A DNA stretch of 64,000 bases from the NCBI GenBank assembly GCA_000992445.2, contig LBUF02000001.1:1-64000 (forward strand), given 5' to 3'. The notes below the pieces were generated by a model. The model was not told the origin of the DNA. It did no database searches and worked only from the letters and a program-made list of their open reading frames with translations. Below, one piece after another: positions 24,780 to 33,782 of the stretch (positions within the stretch are counted from its first letter, which is position 1; each line of letters begins with the position of its first letter). A program made the translations under genes and the position numbers. The stretch is from Parcubacteria group bacterium GW2011_GWA2_38_13b. GTDB taxonomy: Bacteria > Patescibacteriota > Minisyncoccia > GWA2-38-13b.

Positions 24780-26630
24780 TTACTCAACCGTCACTGATTT
24801 CGCCAGATTTCGTGGTTTGTCTACATCAATTCCTTTTGAAACGCCCATATAATAAGCGAAAAGTTGGAGAGGAATGACCGATAAAATCGGCGTCAGCATT
24901 TCCAAAGTTTTTGGAATATAAATCACATCATCCGCCAAGCGGGCGATTTTTTTGTCGCCTCTAGTGGCGATGGCGATGATTTTCCCGCCACGCGCTTTTA
25001 TTTCTTCCATCCCGTTCATTATTTTTTCGTAAACGCTGTCGCGCGGCGCGATAAAAAGCGAGGGGAAGTTTTTATCAATCAAGGCAATCGGCCCGTGTTT
25101 CATTTCGCCGGCGGAATATCCCTCGGCATGAATATAGGAAATTTCTTTTAATTTCAGCGCGCCTTCAAGGGCGATGGAATAATTGTATTTTCGTCCCAGA
25201 TACAGGAAATTTTTGCTGTTTTTGTATTTTTTCGCGATTTTTTTTATTGTGCCATTTTGTTTTAAAATTATTTTTATTTTTTGCGGTATTTCTTTCAGTT
25301 CTTCGGCGATTCTTTTGCCCATTGTGAGCGACATATTTCTTTGCCGGCCTAAAAATAAGGTTAGCAACGCCAAAACGGAAAGCTGCGATGTAAGGGCTTT
25401 GGTGGAGGCGACGCCGATTTCCGGTCCGGCATGATTGTAAACGCCGGCAACAGTTTCGCGGGCGATTGTGCTTCCCACGACATTGACGATGCCGAGCGTC
25501 AGCGCGCCTTTTCTTTTCGCTTCCCGCAACGCTTCCAGCGTGTCTGCCGTTTCCCCTGATTGGCTAATTGCGAGTACCGCGGTTTTCTTGTCAATAATCG
25601 GTTTACGATAACGGAATTCTGAACCAATCTCTACTTCTACCGGAATGCCGGCGTATTCTTCCAGCATATATTCGCCGACCCGTCCGGCGTAAGCCGCCGT
25701 ACCGCAACCGACGATTATAATTCGTTCGATATTTCGTAATTCTTCCGTAACATTTTCAAGCCCGCCGAGTTTGGCAAGTCCGTCTTCAACTATAAGCCGT
25801 CCCCTCAATGAATTTTCTATTGATTCCGGCTGTTCAAATATTTCTTTGAGCATAAAATGGGGAAAGCCTTTTTTTTGCGATTCTTCAATAGTCCATTCAA
25901 TCAATTGGATTTCTTTTTTTCGCGGTTCGTTGTTGAGGTCTTTGATGGTGAAATCCGAGCCGGAAATTACCGCTATTTCATTGTCGTCAAGATAAACAAC
26001 TTTTTTAGTGTAGTTTAATATGGCGGAAACATCCGATGCCACGAAATTTTCATTTTGTCCTACGCCCAAAACAAGCGGACTGCCGGAGCGAGCAACAATG
26101 ATTTTATCGGGTTCTTTCACGGAAACAACGGCAAGACCGTAGGTTCCCTTAACAAGTTTCAAGGCCAATCTGACCGATTCTTCCAGATTTTCGTTATGCG
26201 AAAAAAATTCTTCAATTAAATGCGCCAAAACTTCGGAATCGGTTTCGGAAAAAAATCTATGCCCTTGTTCTTCAAGATGTTTTTTTAATGTCTTGTAGTT
26301 TTCAATAATGCCGTTATGGGCGATCCAAATGTTTTTTTTACAATCGGAATGGGGATGAGAGTTGTTGATTGACGGTTTCCCGTGGGTTGCCCATCTCGTG
26401 TGGCCAATGGCGATTGTTCCGGCAACAACGGAATCCGCGATTTCCGTTTCCAAATTTTTAATTTTTCCAACGGATTTGAAAACATTATATTTCCCGCCAT
26501 TTTCAGAATTTTTATTATCTAATACCAAAATTCCCGACGAGTCGTATCCGCGGTATTCAAGGCGCTTGAGCCCGTCTAAGGCGATATTCAGCGCCGGTTT
26601 ATTTCCGATGTAGCCTATAATGCCGCACAT
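24780..26630 (-). CDS. glmS: glutamine--fructose-6-phosphate aminotransferase (isomerizing)
   Basis: A 616-residue GlmS of normal length. The N-terminal Ntn glutaminase begins MCGIIGYIG, with Cys2 (Cys1 after Met removal) as nucleophile. Two SIS domains follow (GCGTAAYAGRVGEY, SQSGETADT, EGALKLKEISYIHAEGY), and the C-terminus is DKPRNLAKSVTVE. It makes glucosamine-6-phosphate for UDP-GlcNAc and peptidoglycan. The 5' leader is short and shows no glmS ribozyme. It is the first gene of a glmS-yvcK operon. Confidence 0.97.
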   Translation of the reverse strand: MCGIIGYIGNKPALNIALDGLKRLEYRGYDSSGILVLDNKNSENGGKYNVFKSVGKIKNLETEIADSVVAGTIAIGHTRWATHGKPSINNSHPHSDCKKNIWIAHNGIIENYKTLKKHLEEQGHRFFSETDSEVLAHLIEEFFSHNENLEESVRLALKLVKGTYGLAVVSVKEPDKIIVARSGSPLVLGVGQNENFVASDVSAILNYTKKVVYLDDNEIAVISGSDFTIKDLNNEPRKKEIQLIEWTIEESQKKGFPHFMLKEIFEQPESIENSLRGRLIVEDGLAKLGGLENVTEELRNIERIIIVGCGTAAYAGRVGEYMLEEYAGIPVEVEIGSEFRYRKPIIDKKTAVLAISQSGETADTLEALREAKRKGALTLGIVNVVGSTIARETVAGVYNHAGPEIGVASTKALTSQLSVLALLTLFLGRQRNMSLTMGKRIAEELKEIPQKIKIILKQNGTIKKIAKKYKNSKNFLYLGRKYNYSIALEGALKLKEISYIHAEGYSAGEMKHGPIALIDKNFPSLFIAPRDSVYEKIMNGMEEIKARGGKIIAIATRGDKKIARLADDVIYIPKTLEMLTPILSVIPLQLFAYYMGVSKGIDVDKPRNLAKSVTVE

Positions 26631-26638
26631 ATTGTTTT

Positions 26639-27193
26639 TTATTTATTTCGCAATAAATTCAGCATTTTTTGCGTTCCGTGAAATTTAGACCATTTATGCA
26701 AATAACGCCAGTCCAAATTTTTTTGTATTTTTAGGATTGATTCAATATCTTCCAGTTGGTGGTTTGAACCCATTCTTTTTTGCCAAAGTAATTTGATAAG
26801 GATTAAATCCTCGGGCGAGCTAAAAACAATATTGACGCCGGCGATGCGTTTTTTTATTCCTCGTTTAATTCTTTCTTTGTCAAACAGTTCATTTTTTAAT
26901 ATCCAAAAATCTATTTTTAAGCCAGTGGCGGGATGAATAAAATTGAATTCACCTTCGTTTTTTAGAGCGTCGAGCATTGCGTCTTTGCTTAAATAGACAT
27001 CCTTGTCTATTTTTAGCAATTCCTCCGCCAATTTATTCAATTTTCGCGGCAATAATTCTACGACTATATCAATATCCGCGGTAAATCGCGGACGACCCCA
27101 AACAACTACGGCGATACCGCCGGTTACGATATAGTTTATGGATAATTTATTTAGAATTGACGCTATTTTCCGCAGTAATTTTTCTTGCTCCAT
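26639..27193 (-). CDS. nucleotidyltransferase-fold protein (AbiEii/DUF6036-like)
   Basis: A 184-residue protein with a polymerase-beta-type nucleotidyltransferase core. TGGIAVVVWGRPRFTADIDIV gives the GG-x9-DxD metal motif, and a third acidic residue lies in KIDFWILK. A helical C-terminus follows (SPEDLILIKLLWQKR, then HQLEDIESIL). Such proteins occur as toxins in AbiE-like pairs or as antitoxin-like nucleotidyltransferases. A 54-residue ORF overlaps its start by 31 bp and may be its partner. It ends 8 bp before glmS on the same strand. Confidence 0.72.
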   Translation of the reverse strand: MEQEKLLRKIASILNKLSINYIVTGGIAVVVWGRPRFTADIDIVVELLPRKLNKLAEELLKIDKDVYLSKDAMLDALKNEGEFNFIHPATGLKIDFWILKNELFDKERIKRGIKKRIAGVNIVFSSPEDLILIKLLWQKRMGSNHQLEDIESILKIQKNLDWRYLHKWSKFHGTQKMLNLLRNK

Positions 27194-27327
27194 TGTTTGA
27201 AATATTGTTTATTAAGAACTTTCGCGAATTTGAACATATTATTGGACATTTTAATTTTTTGCTCCGCCGTCATTTTTCTAAATAAATTGTCTTGAATATC
27301 TTGCGCGTTGATTTTTTTATATAACAT
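27163..27327 (-). CDS. small helical protein overlapping the nucleotidyltransferase gene
   Basis: Not in the ORF track (54 residues). It begins MLYKKINAQDIQ, has the amphipathic core FRKMTAEQKIKMSNNMFKFAKVL and ends KKNYCGK. A GGGGAA site lies 6 nt before the ATG at 27327; an ATG 12 nt upstream is the alternative. The stop falls inside the nucleotidyltransferase gene (31-bp overlap), indicating translational coupling. Short helical proteins of this kind accompany DUF6036-like nucleotidyltransferases elsewhere, so a two-gene toxin-antitoxin-like unit is plausible. Confidence 0.55.
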   Translation of the reverse strand: MLYKKINAQDIQDNLFRKMTAEQKIKMSNNMFKFAKVLNKQYFKQWSKKNYCGK

Positions 27328-27419
27328 TGATTTCCCCATTGGTATAATTTATATAAGTTTTTATTATTTTTTAAAGCATACATAGTCAAAGTATCATATT
27401 TTTCAGCGAATTAAAAGAT

Positions 27420-27444
27420 AAAAAGGCGCGTTAAGCGCCTTTTT
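27420..27444. terminator. intrinsic terminator
   Basis: AAAAGGCGC and GCGCCTTTT pair around GTTAA, with A- and T-runs on both sides. It separates the secreted protein gene (27508-28164) from the nucleotidyltransferase unit. Confidence 0.8.
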
Positions 27445-27507
27445 GAATATTCATCGATCTTTAATAAAAAAATTTATCTACAAAATCATCACTGCCATCA
27501 ACACTCT

Positions 27508-28164
27508 TTACAATTTTTTTTCGCATACTTCAGACTGGCAATCCGGCACTATCGTCATAATCGATCCTTTGCTAGTTTTTTCTTTCTCTTTAATGTCTTG
27601 ACCCGAGGTAACACCCGTTATAACCGGATTGGCCGCTTTGGCATCATATCCCCAAGATACTTTCTCGCTGCCACTTTGCACAACATCACACCTAAGAGTT
27701 ACCGTTTTAATTGTTCGTTGTGGCACCACAAATTTTTCACTAAATTGAAACAAAACATCTTTTTTCGCCTCACCTATCATAATTCCGCTCTTCATTAAAT
27801 TAGTATTCCCATCGTATAGTTTACAATTCGTTAAAAATCTTATTGCCGCGCCTTTACCATAAACCGAATACCATAAAGGCAAACCCGTTACTGCCACATC
27901 TTCATTTGACTTCCTCGCGTCCAAAATGTAATCGGCAAAAGTAGCCTGCACGGCTCCCTCAATAATATTTTGAGATTTAATTTCTTTTGAAACGCTTATT
28001 CGCAAATAACCATTCTTTCGAGTACCGGAAAATATCGCAATAGTGGCGTCTAACAAGTTTGCATTATTTTGACCTTCATTTTTCGATCCGCTAAACCACC
28101 AAAATACCGATACACTTAATGTTATCAATAACAAACCTAGCGCGTATTTTTTATATTTTTTCAT
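27508..28164 (-). CDS. hypothetical exported or membrane-anchored beta-rich protein
   Basis: A 218-residue protein with a Lys-rich start and one N-terminal hydrophobic helix (YALGLLLITLSVSVFWWFSG), so it is exported and probably anchored. The rest is beta-rich (LRISVSKEIKSQNIIEGAVQ, then VPQRTIKTVTLRCDVV) with single Cys residues that could form a disulfide. The pattern, ending ANPVITGVTSG, resembles a domain repeated in large surface proteins of Patescibacteria, but I cannot name it. A monocistronic unit is likely, with a terminator after it. Confidence 0.55.
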   Translation of the reverse strand: MKKYKKYALGLLLITLSVSVFWWFSGSKNEGQNNANLLDATIAIFSGTRKNGYLRISVSKEIKSQNIIEGAVQATFADYILDARKSNEDVAVTGLPLWYSVYGKGAAIRFLTNCKLYDGNTNLMKSGIMIGEAKKDVLFQFSEKFVVPQRTIKTVTLRCDVVQSGSEKVSWGYDAKAANPVITGVTSGQDIKEKEKTSKGSIMTIVPDCQSEVCEKKL

Positions 28165-28233
28165 TTTTTATTTTATAATTAATAATGACCATTTTTGGGT
28201 TAACATACAAATCAATGCGTGAGCATGAAATCA

Positions 28234-28242
28234 TGTGGATAA
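28234..28242 (-). other. perfect DnaA-box sequence
   Basis: TGTGGATAA (complement of TTATCCACA) lies in the 136-bp gap upstream of the exported-protein gene. The extended context TGTGGATAACT is the same as at 10704. Confidence 0.3.
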
Positions 28243-28300
28243 CTATGCTATTCGCGTCCGCAAGTTTTACTTAACGGAATTCCTTTTAATTTTGCTGTTA

Positions 28301-28798
28301 TTATTTATTTAATTCCGGATATTCAATTTCCTCAACAAATCGTTCCGTTTCATCATCCTTAATATCCGCATAACCTATACTGTTCAGCGTTGATTTATCT
28401 ATAATATTCAACCTTAATCCCTTGGATATATACCTATCTACGGCTCCTTTCATCAAACCCGGCCTTCTCTCTTCCATTATTTTTATACTATTGCGGAAAT
28501 CGTTTCTTAATAAATTATCATTCGGGTCTAATATTTTAATTTTTATTCCATAGTAAAGCATATTAAGCCATAGGGACCAATCGTTTCTTTTTTTTAAAAA
28601 TTCCATACCAAACAACAAATCCCGTTTTATTCTCGGATCATCGCTGATTATTTTTTTTTCTTTTACCGCCCCGGTCATAACGCCAACCCATTCCAGCCAA
28701 AGTTCTTTTTCTTTTAACTCATTTAAACTGTTTATAATCTGCTCGGGACTTGAATAGTCCGGTATTGTTTCGCAGGATGATTTATTTTTTTTCGGCAT
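28301..28798 (-). CDS. hypothetical protein downstream of leuS
   Basis: I take the ATG at 28798 (165 residues, MPKKNKSS); the track start is a TTG inside leuS. It is a soluble helical protein, with a repeated look of helix pairs containing W (ELWLEWVGVMTGA and NDWSLWLNMLYYGI). That could be a degenerate TPR/HEAT-type repeat. No catalytic motif is visible. It starts 1 bp after the leuS stop, so it is translated from the same message. Function unknown. Confidence 0.5.
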   Translation of the reverse strand: MPKKNKSSCETIPDYSSPEQIINSLNELKEKELWLEWVGVMTGAVKEKKIISDDPRIKRDLLFGMEFLKKRNDWSLWLNMLYYGIKIKILDPNDNLLRNDFRNSIKIMEERRPGLMKGAVDRYISKGLRLNIIDKSTLNSIGYADIKDDETERFVEEIEYPELNK

Positions 28799-28799
28799 A

Positions 28800-31370
28800 T
28801 TATAATACAATATTGATTAACTTATTTTTTACGAATATAATTTTTTTTATATTTTTCCCCGCAATGTACGGCTGAATTCTGTTATTTTGAAACGCGATTT
28901 CCTTCGCTTCGTCTTCGGATATTCCGATTTCAGCGTTAAATATTCCGCGCATCTTGCCGTTTATTTGCATTACCATATCAAAAGTTTTTTCTTTCGTCAA
29001 TTCAATATCATATCCCGGCCATTTTTGATTATGAACGGAATACTTCGCATCTTTTTCGTACTGTTCCGGATAAATCTGCGACCACAATTCTTCGGTTAAA
29101 TGAGGCGCGAAAGGAGCGAGAAGAATCAGCAATGCTTCAATGTCTTCTTTTGTAATATTTTTTTCCTGCGCAACATTTATGAATTCCATCAAAGAAGCAA
29201 TGGCCGTATTAAATTGCAAACTCTCAATATCTTCCGTCACTTTTTTTATGGTTTTATGCCTTTCTTTTAGGATAGGAGAATTTTTATCCGTATTTTCCTG
29301 TTTTAAAAATATTCCAACCAAATCTTGGACGCGATTTAAAAATCTTTCAATACCAACGATGCCTCCATCCTGAAAATCGCCGCCTTCTTCATAACGCCCT
29401 AAAAACATCAAATACATCCTCAAAGTGTCGGCGCCGTAACGATCAACGTAATTATCGGGATTTATTATATTCCCTTTTGATTTGCTTATTTTCGCTCCTT
29501 CTCTCACTAAAAGACCGTTCGCGCGAAATTTCTTAAACGGTTCGTCGAAATCAATAAATTTTAAATCATACAAAACCTTCGTAATAAACCGCGTATAAAG
29601 CAAATGGAGATTGGCATGCTCGTGGCCTCCGATATACATATTAACCGGCAGCCATTTCTTTGCTCTTTTTTTGTCAAACGGCCTATCATTAAATTCCGTG
29701 GAAATATAACGAAAATAATACCACGCGGAATCAATGAAATTGTCCATCGTATCGGTTTCCCTGACAGCTTTCCCGCCGCAATCGGGACAAATCGTATTAA
29801 CAAAACTTTCTATTTCCGCAAGCGGCGATTTGCCTTTTGACAAAACTGAAAAATCTTTTTTCAACGGCAACTCAATCGGCAAATCTTTTTCCGGAACCGG
29901 AACAATGGCATATTCCTTGCCATCAACAGTCGTCAGTTCAGTGTTTTTTCGATTTTCCAAGCATTTATCGCAATAAATAATTGGGATTGGCGTTGCCCAA
30001 TAGCGTTGGCGAGAAATCAGCCAATCGCGAAGATGGTACTTAATTTCCTTTTTGCCGATATTTTCTTTTTCTAGCCATTCAGTTATTTTTTTAATAGCGT
30101 CTAAAGAATGTGTTTCGGAAAATTGACCGGAATCAATAAGATTCCCTTCGCCTTCGTAAGCTTTATCTAAAATAGGACAATTTTTTTTCGGCCAATTGAG
30201 GCATATTACTTGTTTAATCGGCAAGCCGAATTTTTTGGCGAATTCAAAATCGCGCTGGTCGTGCGCCGGTACCGCCATCACCGCGCCGGTTCCGTACTCC
30301 GCCAAAACATAATCGGAAATCCAAACCGATATTTCTTTTCCCGTTGCCGGATTTACGGCTTTTATTCCCTTAAGTTCAACGCCTGTTTTTTCACCACCTT
30401 CTTTTATTCGTTCTTCTTTTGTTTTTTTAGCGGATTTTTCTATATATTCGTTAACTTCATCAAAATTTAAAATTTGAGATTTAAGATTTGAGATTATTTG
30501 ATTTTCCGGCGCCAGCACAACATAGGTTGCACCAAAAAGCGTGTCGGGTCGCGTGGTAAAAATGTCAATTGAAAATTGAGAATTGTCCCGCCATTGGGCT
30601 GGATCCGCCTTGAGCGAAAAAATTAAAAATTTTATTTCTATTCCCTCCGACCTTCCTATCCATTCCTTTTGCGCTTTTACGGTTCTTTCAGACCAATCAA
30701 TTTTTTCATGATCTTTCAATAGGCGTTCGGCATAATCGGTAATTTTGAAAAACCACTGGCTTATTTTTTTTTGAGTTATTTCCGTTCCGCACCTTTCGCA
30801 TTTATTGTCTATCGCCATAGCATCCGCGACAACTGTTTCGCATGACGAACACCAATTAACCGGCGCTTCTTTTTTATAAGCAAGGCCTTTTTTAAATAAT
30901 TGCAAAAACAACCATTGATTCCACTTATAATATTCCGGATGCGTCGTATTTATTTCCCGCGACCAATCAAACATCATTCCCAGCCGGTCCAGCTGTTTAT
31001 GAAAATTTTTTACATTTTTTTCTATTGTTTCTTTCGGCGCTTTTCCGATTTTTCTGGCATAATTTTCCGAATGTATGCCAAAAGCGTCAAAACCCATCGG
31101 TTCAAAAACATCATTCCCCTTCAACCGCTGAAACCGTCCGTAAATATCCGAGCCCGTATAAGCATAAACATTGCCTACGTGCAAACCTTCGGCCGAAGGA
31201 TAGGGAAACATCATTAAATTATAAAACGGTTTTTTCGCTTCATCCAAATCCGGTTCATATAAATGCGCCTCTCCCCATCTTTTCTGCCACTTCTTCTCAA
31301 TCTTCAGAACTTTCTCATTTTTCTCCCTGTTTGGCATATTTTCCATTTTGTTATTATTGATAGTTTCCAT
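28800..31370 (-). CDS. leuS: leucine--tRNA ligase
   Basis: I take METINNN at 31370 as the start (856 residues); the track's 24-residue hydrophobic extension is atypical of LeuS. Class I synthetase motifs are FPYPSAEGLHVGN (HIGH) and KISKSKGN (KMSKS). The CP1 editing domain contains TTRPDTLFGATY and a YGTGAVMAVPAHDQRD segment with the conserved editing Asp. Zn-type Cys pairs (NWCSSCETV and NKCERCGTE) are present, as is the C-terminal anticodon-binding domain. The start lacks a good Shine-Dalgarno, and the ATGs at 31346 and 31337 are alternatives. Confidence 0.96.
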   Translation of the reverse strand: METINNNKMENMPNREKNEKVLKIEKKWQKRWGEAHLYEPDLDEAKKPFYNLMMFPYPSAEGLHVGNVYAYTGSDIYGRFQRLKGNDVFEPMGFDAFGIHSENYARKIGKAPKETIEKNVKNFHKQLDRLGMMFDWSREINTTHPEYYKWNQWLFLQLFKKGLAYKKEAPVNWCSSCETVVADAMAIDNKCERCGTEITQKKISQWFFKITDYAERLLKDHEKIDWSERTVKAQKEWIGRSEGIEIKFLIFSLKADPAQWRDNSQFSIDIFTTRPDTLFGATYVVLAPENQIISNLKSQILNFDEVNEYIEKSAKKTKEERIKEGGEKTGVELKGIKAVNPATGKEISVWISDYVLAEYGTGAVMAVPAHDQRDFEFAKKFGLPIKQVICLNWPKKNCPILDKAYEGEGNLIDSGQFSETHSLDAIKKITEWLEKENIGKKEIKYHLRDWLISRQRYWATPIPIIYCDKCLENRKNTELTTVDGKEYAIVPVPEKDLPIELPLKKDFSVLSKGKSPLAEIESFVNTICPDCGGKAVRETDTMDNFIDSAWYYFRYISTEFNDRPFDKKRAKKWLPVNMYIGGHEHANLHLLYTRFITKVLYDLKFIDFDEPFKKFRANGLLVREGAKISKSKGNIINPDNYVDRYGADTLRMYLMFLGRYEEGGDFQDGGIVGIERFLNRVQDLVGIFLKQENTDKNSPILKERHKTIKKVTEDIESLQFNTAIASLMEFINVAQEKNITKEDIEALLILLAPFAPHLTEELWSQIYPEQYEKDAKYSVHNQKWPGYDIELTKEKTFDMVMQINGKMRGIFNAEIGISEDEAKEIAFQNNRIQPYIAGKNIKKIIFVKNKLINIVL

Positions 31371-31450
31371 ATTTAACACATCACAATATATTTTTATAAT
31401 ATCGCGAATAAATATTAAAATCAACATAAAAAACTTTATCAAACAATATA

Positions 31451-31486
31451 AAATCCCTGTTTTTAAACTTAAAAACAGGGATTTTT
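31451..31486. terminator. intrinsic terminator after gap
   Basis: AAATCCCTGTTTTT and AAAAACAGGGATTT pair around AAACTT. It overlaps the end of the GAPDH gene region and separates it from leuS (both on the minus strand). Confidence 0.75.
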
Positions 31487-32647
31487 CTAATTTTCTTCCA
31501 ACTGCCTAAAGGGATCGTAAACCGGCGGCGTTTTTATCAATTTCAGGACCGATGCAGGCATATTAACAACAATATAAGCAACGAGATCAACCAACCGCAA
31601 GGCGTAACCATATTCATTATCGTAATAACCGGTAACGCCATATAGTTTTTTTCCGGCGACATCATCTTCAACGCATTGTATGTCCTTATCAATCAAAACG
31701 GAAAAAGGCATACCAATCGTATCAAGTGATACGATTGGATCTTCGGCGATAGCCATAAATCCCCGCAATCGATTTTCCATATATTCTTTATATACAACAA
31801 CTAATTCTTCCACGGCAGGATTAGATTTTAATTCAACGGTAAGATATATCACTGATCCAGCGGGCGTATCCACACGAAAACAGATACCATCGATTTTTTT
31901 AATTTTTGATCTAAGAGAAGGTATAATCAGATGAATAGTGCCAGCGGCTCCGGTTGAAGTTTTAATTATATTTCCTCCGGCGCGACGCGAACGACGAAGA
32001 TCTTTATGCTTTGCATCTACCAGGCGTTGATCGCCGGTAAACGCATGAATTGTTGTCATAAGTCCCTTATTGATACCGTATTTTTCTTCCAAAGGAAGCA
32101 ACATAGGCGCCAAAGCGTTTGTAGTACACGATGCATTGGAAATTATATTGTGAACTTCGGGATTATAAATACCTTGATTAACCCCCATAACAATATGCGG
32201 TATTTCTTTGGCTTCTTCCGTTTTTTTGAAAGGCGCGCTTACTACCACTTTTTTTGCGCCAGCCACCAAATGTTTTTCAGCTTCTTTCCTTCTAACCGAT
32301 TCTCCACTGCAATCAACAATAATATCAATATCATATTCTTTCCACGGTAATTTTAACACATCGTTTTCGCCGATTATTTTTATTTCTTTCCCAAAGACGA
32401 TAATGTGATTTTCGTCGTATCCCAATATTGCAACATTAGGTTTAAAGGAAAAACTGCGGTTAAAATTTCCGTAATTTGAATCATACATTAACGCGTAATA
32501 AACATCATACGGTGTCATTGCTCCGCTTGATCCGGCAGCGTTGATTAAAACAATTTCCATATCCGGATATAAATCTTTATTTTCAAAAAACGCCCTGGTA
32601 AATAATCGGCCTATTCGTCCGAAACCGTTAATTGCTATTCTTTTCAT
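31487..32647 (-). CDS. gap: glyceraldehyde-3-phosphate dehydrogenase
   Basis: A 386-residue NAD(P)-dependent GAPDH. The N-terminus is INGFGRIGRL, the active-site motif is SNASCTTNALAPM (catalytic Cys), and the C-terminal ends in YDNEYGYALRLVDLV. Length exceeds the usual 330-340 residues: there are insertions such as AAGSSGAMTPYDVYYALMYDS in the NAD domain and a C-terminal tail (LIKTPPVYDPFRQLEEN). The helix-capping GRGFMA-type region is altered (LRGFMAIAEDPIVSLD). A GGGAGAAGG site precedes the ATG. It is a core step of glycolysis, directly upstream of leuS. Confidence 0.93.
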   Translation of the reverse strand: MKRIAINGFGRIGRLFTRAFFENKDLYPDMEIVLINAAGSSGAMTPYDVYYALMYDSNYGNFNRSFSFKPNVAILGYDENHIIVFGKEIKIIGENDVLKLPWKEYDIDIIVDCSGESVRRKEAEKHLVAGAKKVVVSAPFKKTEEAKEIPHIVMGVNQGIYNPEVHNIISNASCTTNALAPMLLPLEEKYGINKGLMTTIHAFTGDQRLVDAKHKDLRRSRRAGGNIIKTSTGAAGTIHLIIPSLRSKIKKIDGICFRVDTPAGSVIYLTVELKSNPAVEELVVVYKEYMENRLRGFMAIAEDPIVSLDTIGMPFSVLIDKDIQCVEDDVAGKKLYGVTGYYDNEYGYALRLVDLVAYIVVNMPASVLKLIKTPPVYDPFRQLEEN

Positions 32648-32671
32648 ATTGCCTTCTCCCGTTTATAAAAA

Positions 32672-33511
32672 TTACAAATATTCACATGTATCGCTTATAT
32701 GAATATCATGATGATCATTTCTCGGATTGATTATTTGCGCCATAGCATGACGCAATGTTGACTCGCGATATTCCGAAGTAAGTTCCTCCAGTTTACCCTT
32801 ATCTTTTTCGCTTATTTTTCCAAAACTGGATAAATATTGGCAAGCGATAATAAGCAAACTAAACCTTCTAACCGTAAGAGCTTCCTGTAAATGCCGCGAT
32901 TCATCATTCAAAAATTTGGCAAGTTTTTCGTAATCAATACCGATTGATCTGTCCCCGAAATCGATTCTTTTCCAACGCAAATTAAGATTCAAATCGTAAG
33001 GATAATAAAGCTCGTGAACGATGTTTTGCGACATCCTCCCGTCATCCGCATTGGTTATATCCTTATCACATCCCATTTTTATTCCGATCACATCAAATGC
33101 CATAATAAATTCGTTAAATTCCGCCAGTATTATTCTATCGATATTACCACTCAAATTGACATATTCCCATGGAAAACCGTCTCTGCCATCAATCCATTCA
33201 TACAGATATGATTGCTCGTCGCCATTACTCACCGACCCCAATGGCCTCGTTATATGCGGATACAAATATTTTTGCAACCGGCAAAAATAATCATCCATTT
33301 TTTTAATAATCAAATGCTTTAAAAACATTCTGTGCCCGGCTCCGGAAAAACTATTATATTCTTTTCTAATCGCCGTTGTCAGCACTTGATTAGTTTTATA
33401 TTTCCCTCCTATGCCCGGAAACACATTGCGCACTTGAATAAAAACTTCCGCTTCACTGCCATATCCTCCCGAGCATATCGGAATTATAATTTCTTCTCTT
33501 TTTATTTCCAT
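32672..33511 (-). CDS. hypothetical protein, possibly kinase-like
   Basis: A 279-residue soluble protein with an AGGAGAG site before its ATG, so the start is secure. I do not recognise the family. IIIPICSGGYGSEAEVFIQV near the N-terminus could be a nucleotide-loop strand. The pair GCDKDITNADDG and WKRIDFGDRSIG resembles the catalytic-loop (D-x4-N) and metal-binding (D-F-G) motifs of kinase-like folds. If so, it is a distant relative of the orphan at 4981-6024. It precedes gap by 24 bp on the same strand and is probably co-transcribed. Confidence 0.45.
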   Translation of the reverse strand: MEIKREEIIIPICSGGYGSEAEVFIQVRNVFPGIGGKYKTNQVLTTAIRKEYNSFSGAGHRMFLKHLIIKKMDDYFCRLQKYLYPHITRPLGSVSNGDEQSYLYEWIDGRDGFPWEYVNLSGNIDRIILAEFNEFIMAFDVIGIKMGCDKDITNADDGRMSQNIVHELYYPYDLNLNLRWKRIDFGDRSIGIDYEKLAKFLNDESRHLQEALTVRRFSLLIIACQYLSSFGKISEKDKGKLEELTSEYRESTLRHAMAQIINPRNDHHDIHISDTCEYL

Positions 33512-33654
33512 AATAATTTCTCTCCTTTTATGATTTCAAAAAACTTATTTATCTTTTCGCTTCATTTTATAATATCAACTAAAACTGACGATTTCAAGCG
33601 CGCCGATACTCAAATATTGAAAAAAAGTAAAAATAATGGTAAAAATTAGATACT

Positions 33655-33729
33655 GCGGGATTCGTATAATGGCTATTATGTCACCCTTCCAAGGTGAAGA
33701 TGCCAGTTCGATTCTGGTATCCCGCTCCA
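33655..33729 (+). tRNA. tRNA-Gly (anticodon TCC)
   Basis: Cloverleaf with acceptor GCGGGAT/ATCCCGC, anticodon stem TCACC/GGTGA around CTTCCAA (anticodon TCC), T-arm CCAGTTCGATTCTGG, discriminator T and an encoded CCA (33727-33729). Confidence 0.94.
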
Positions 33730-33730
33730 A

Positions 33731-33770
33731 ACAAAACCTCTCCCCGCAGTATTGCGGGGAGAGGTTTTGT
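33731..33770 (+). terminator. terminator of tRNA-Gly, GCAGTATTGC-core hairpin
   Basis: ACAAAACCTCTCCCCGCAGT pairs with ATTGCGGGGAGAGGTTTTGT over the full 40 bp apart from one wobble or mismatch near the centre, and TTTTT follows. Its core GCAGTATTGC is shared with the hairpins at 17738, 45061 and 63752. Confidence 0.85.
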
Positions 33771-33782
33771 TTTTATACAAAT

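Noticed and set aside
24780-26640. glmS ribozyme
   Set aside because: The leader before glmS is occupied by the nucleotidyltransferase gene 8 bp away, leaving no room for the ribozyme.
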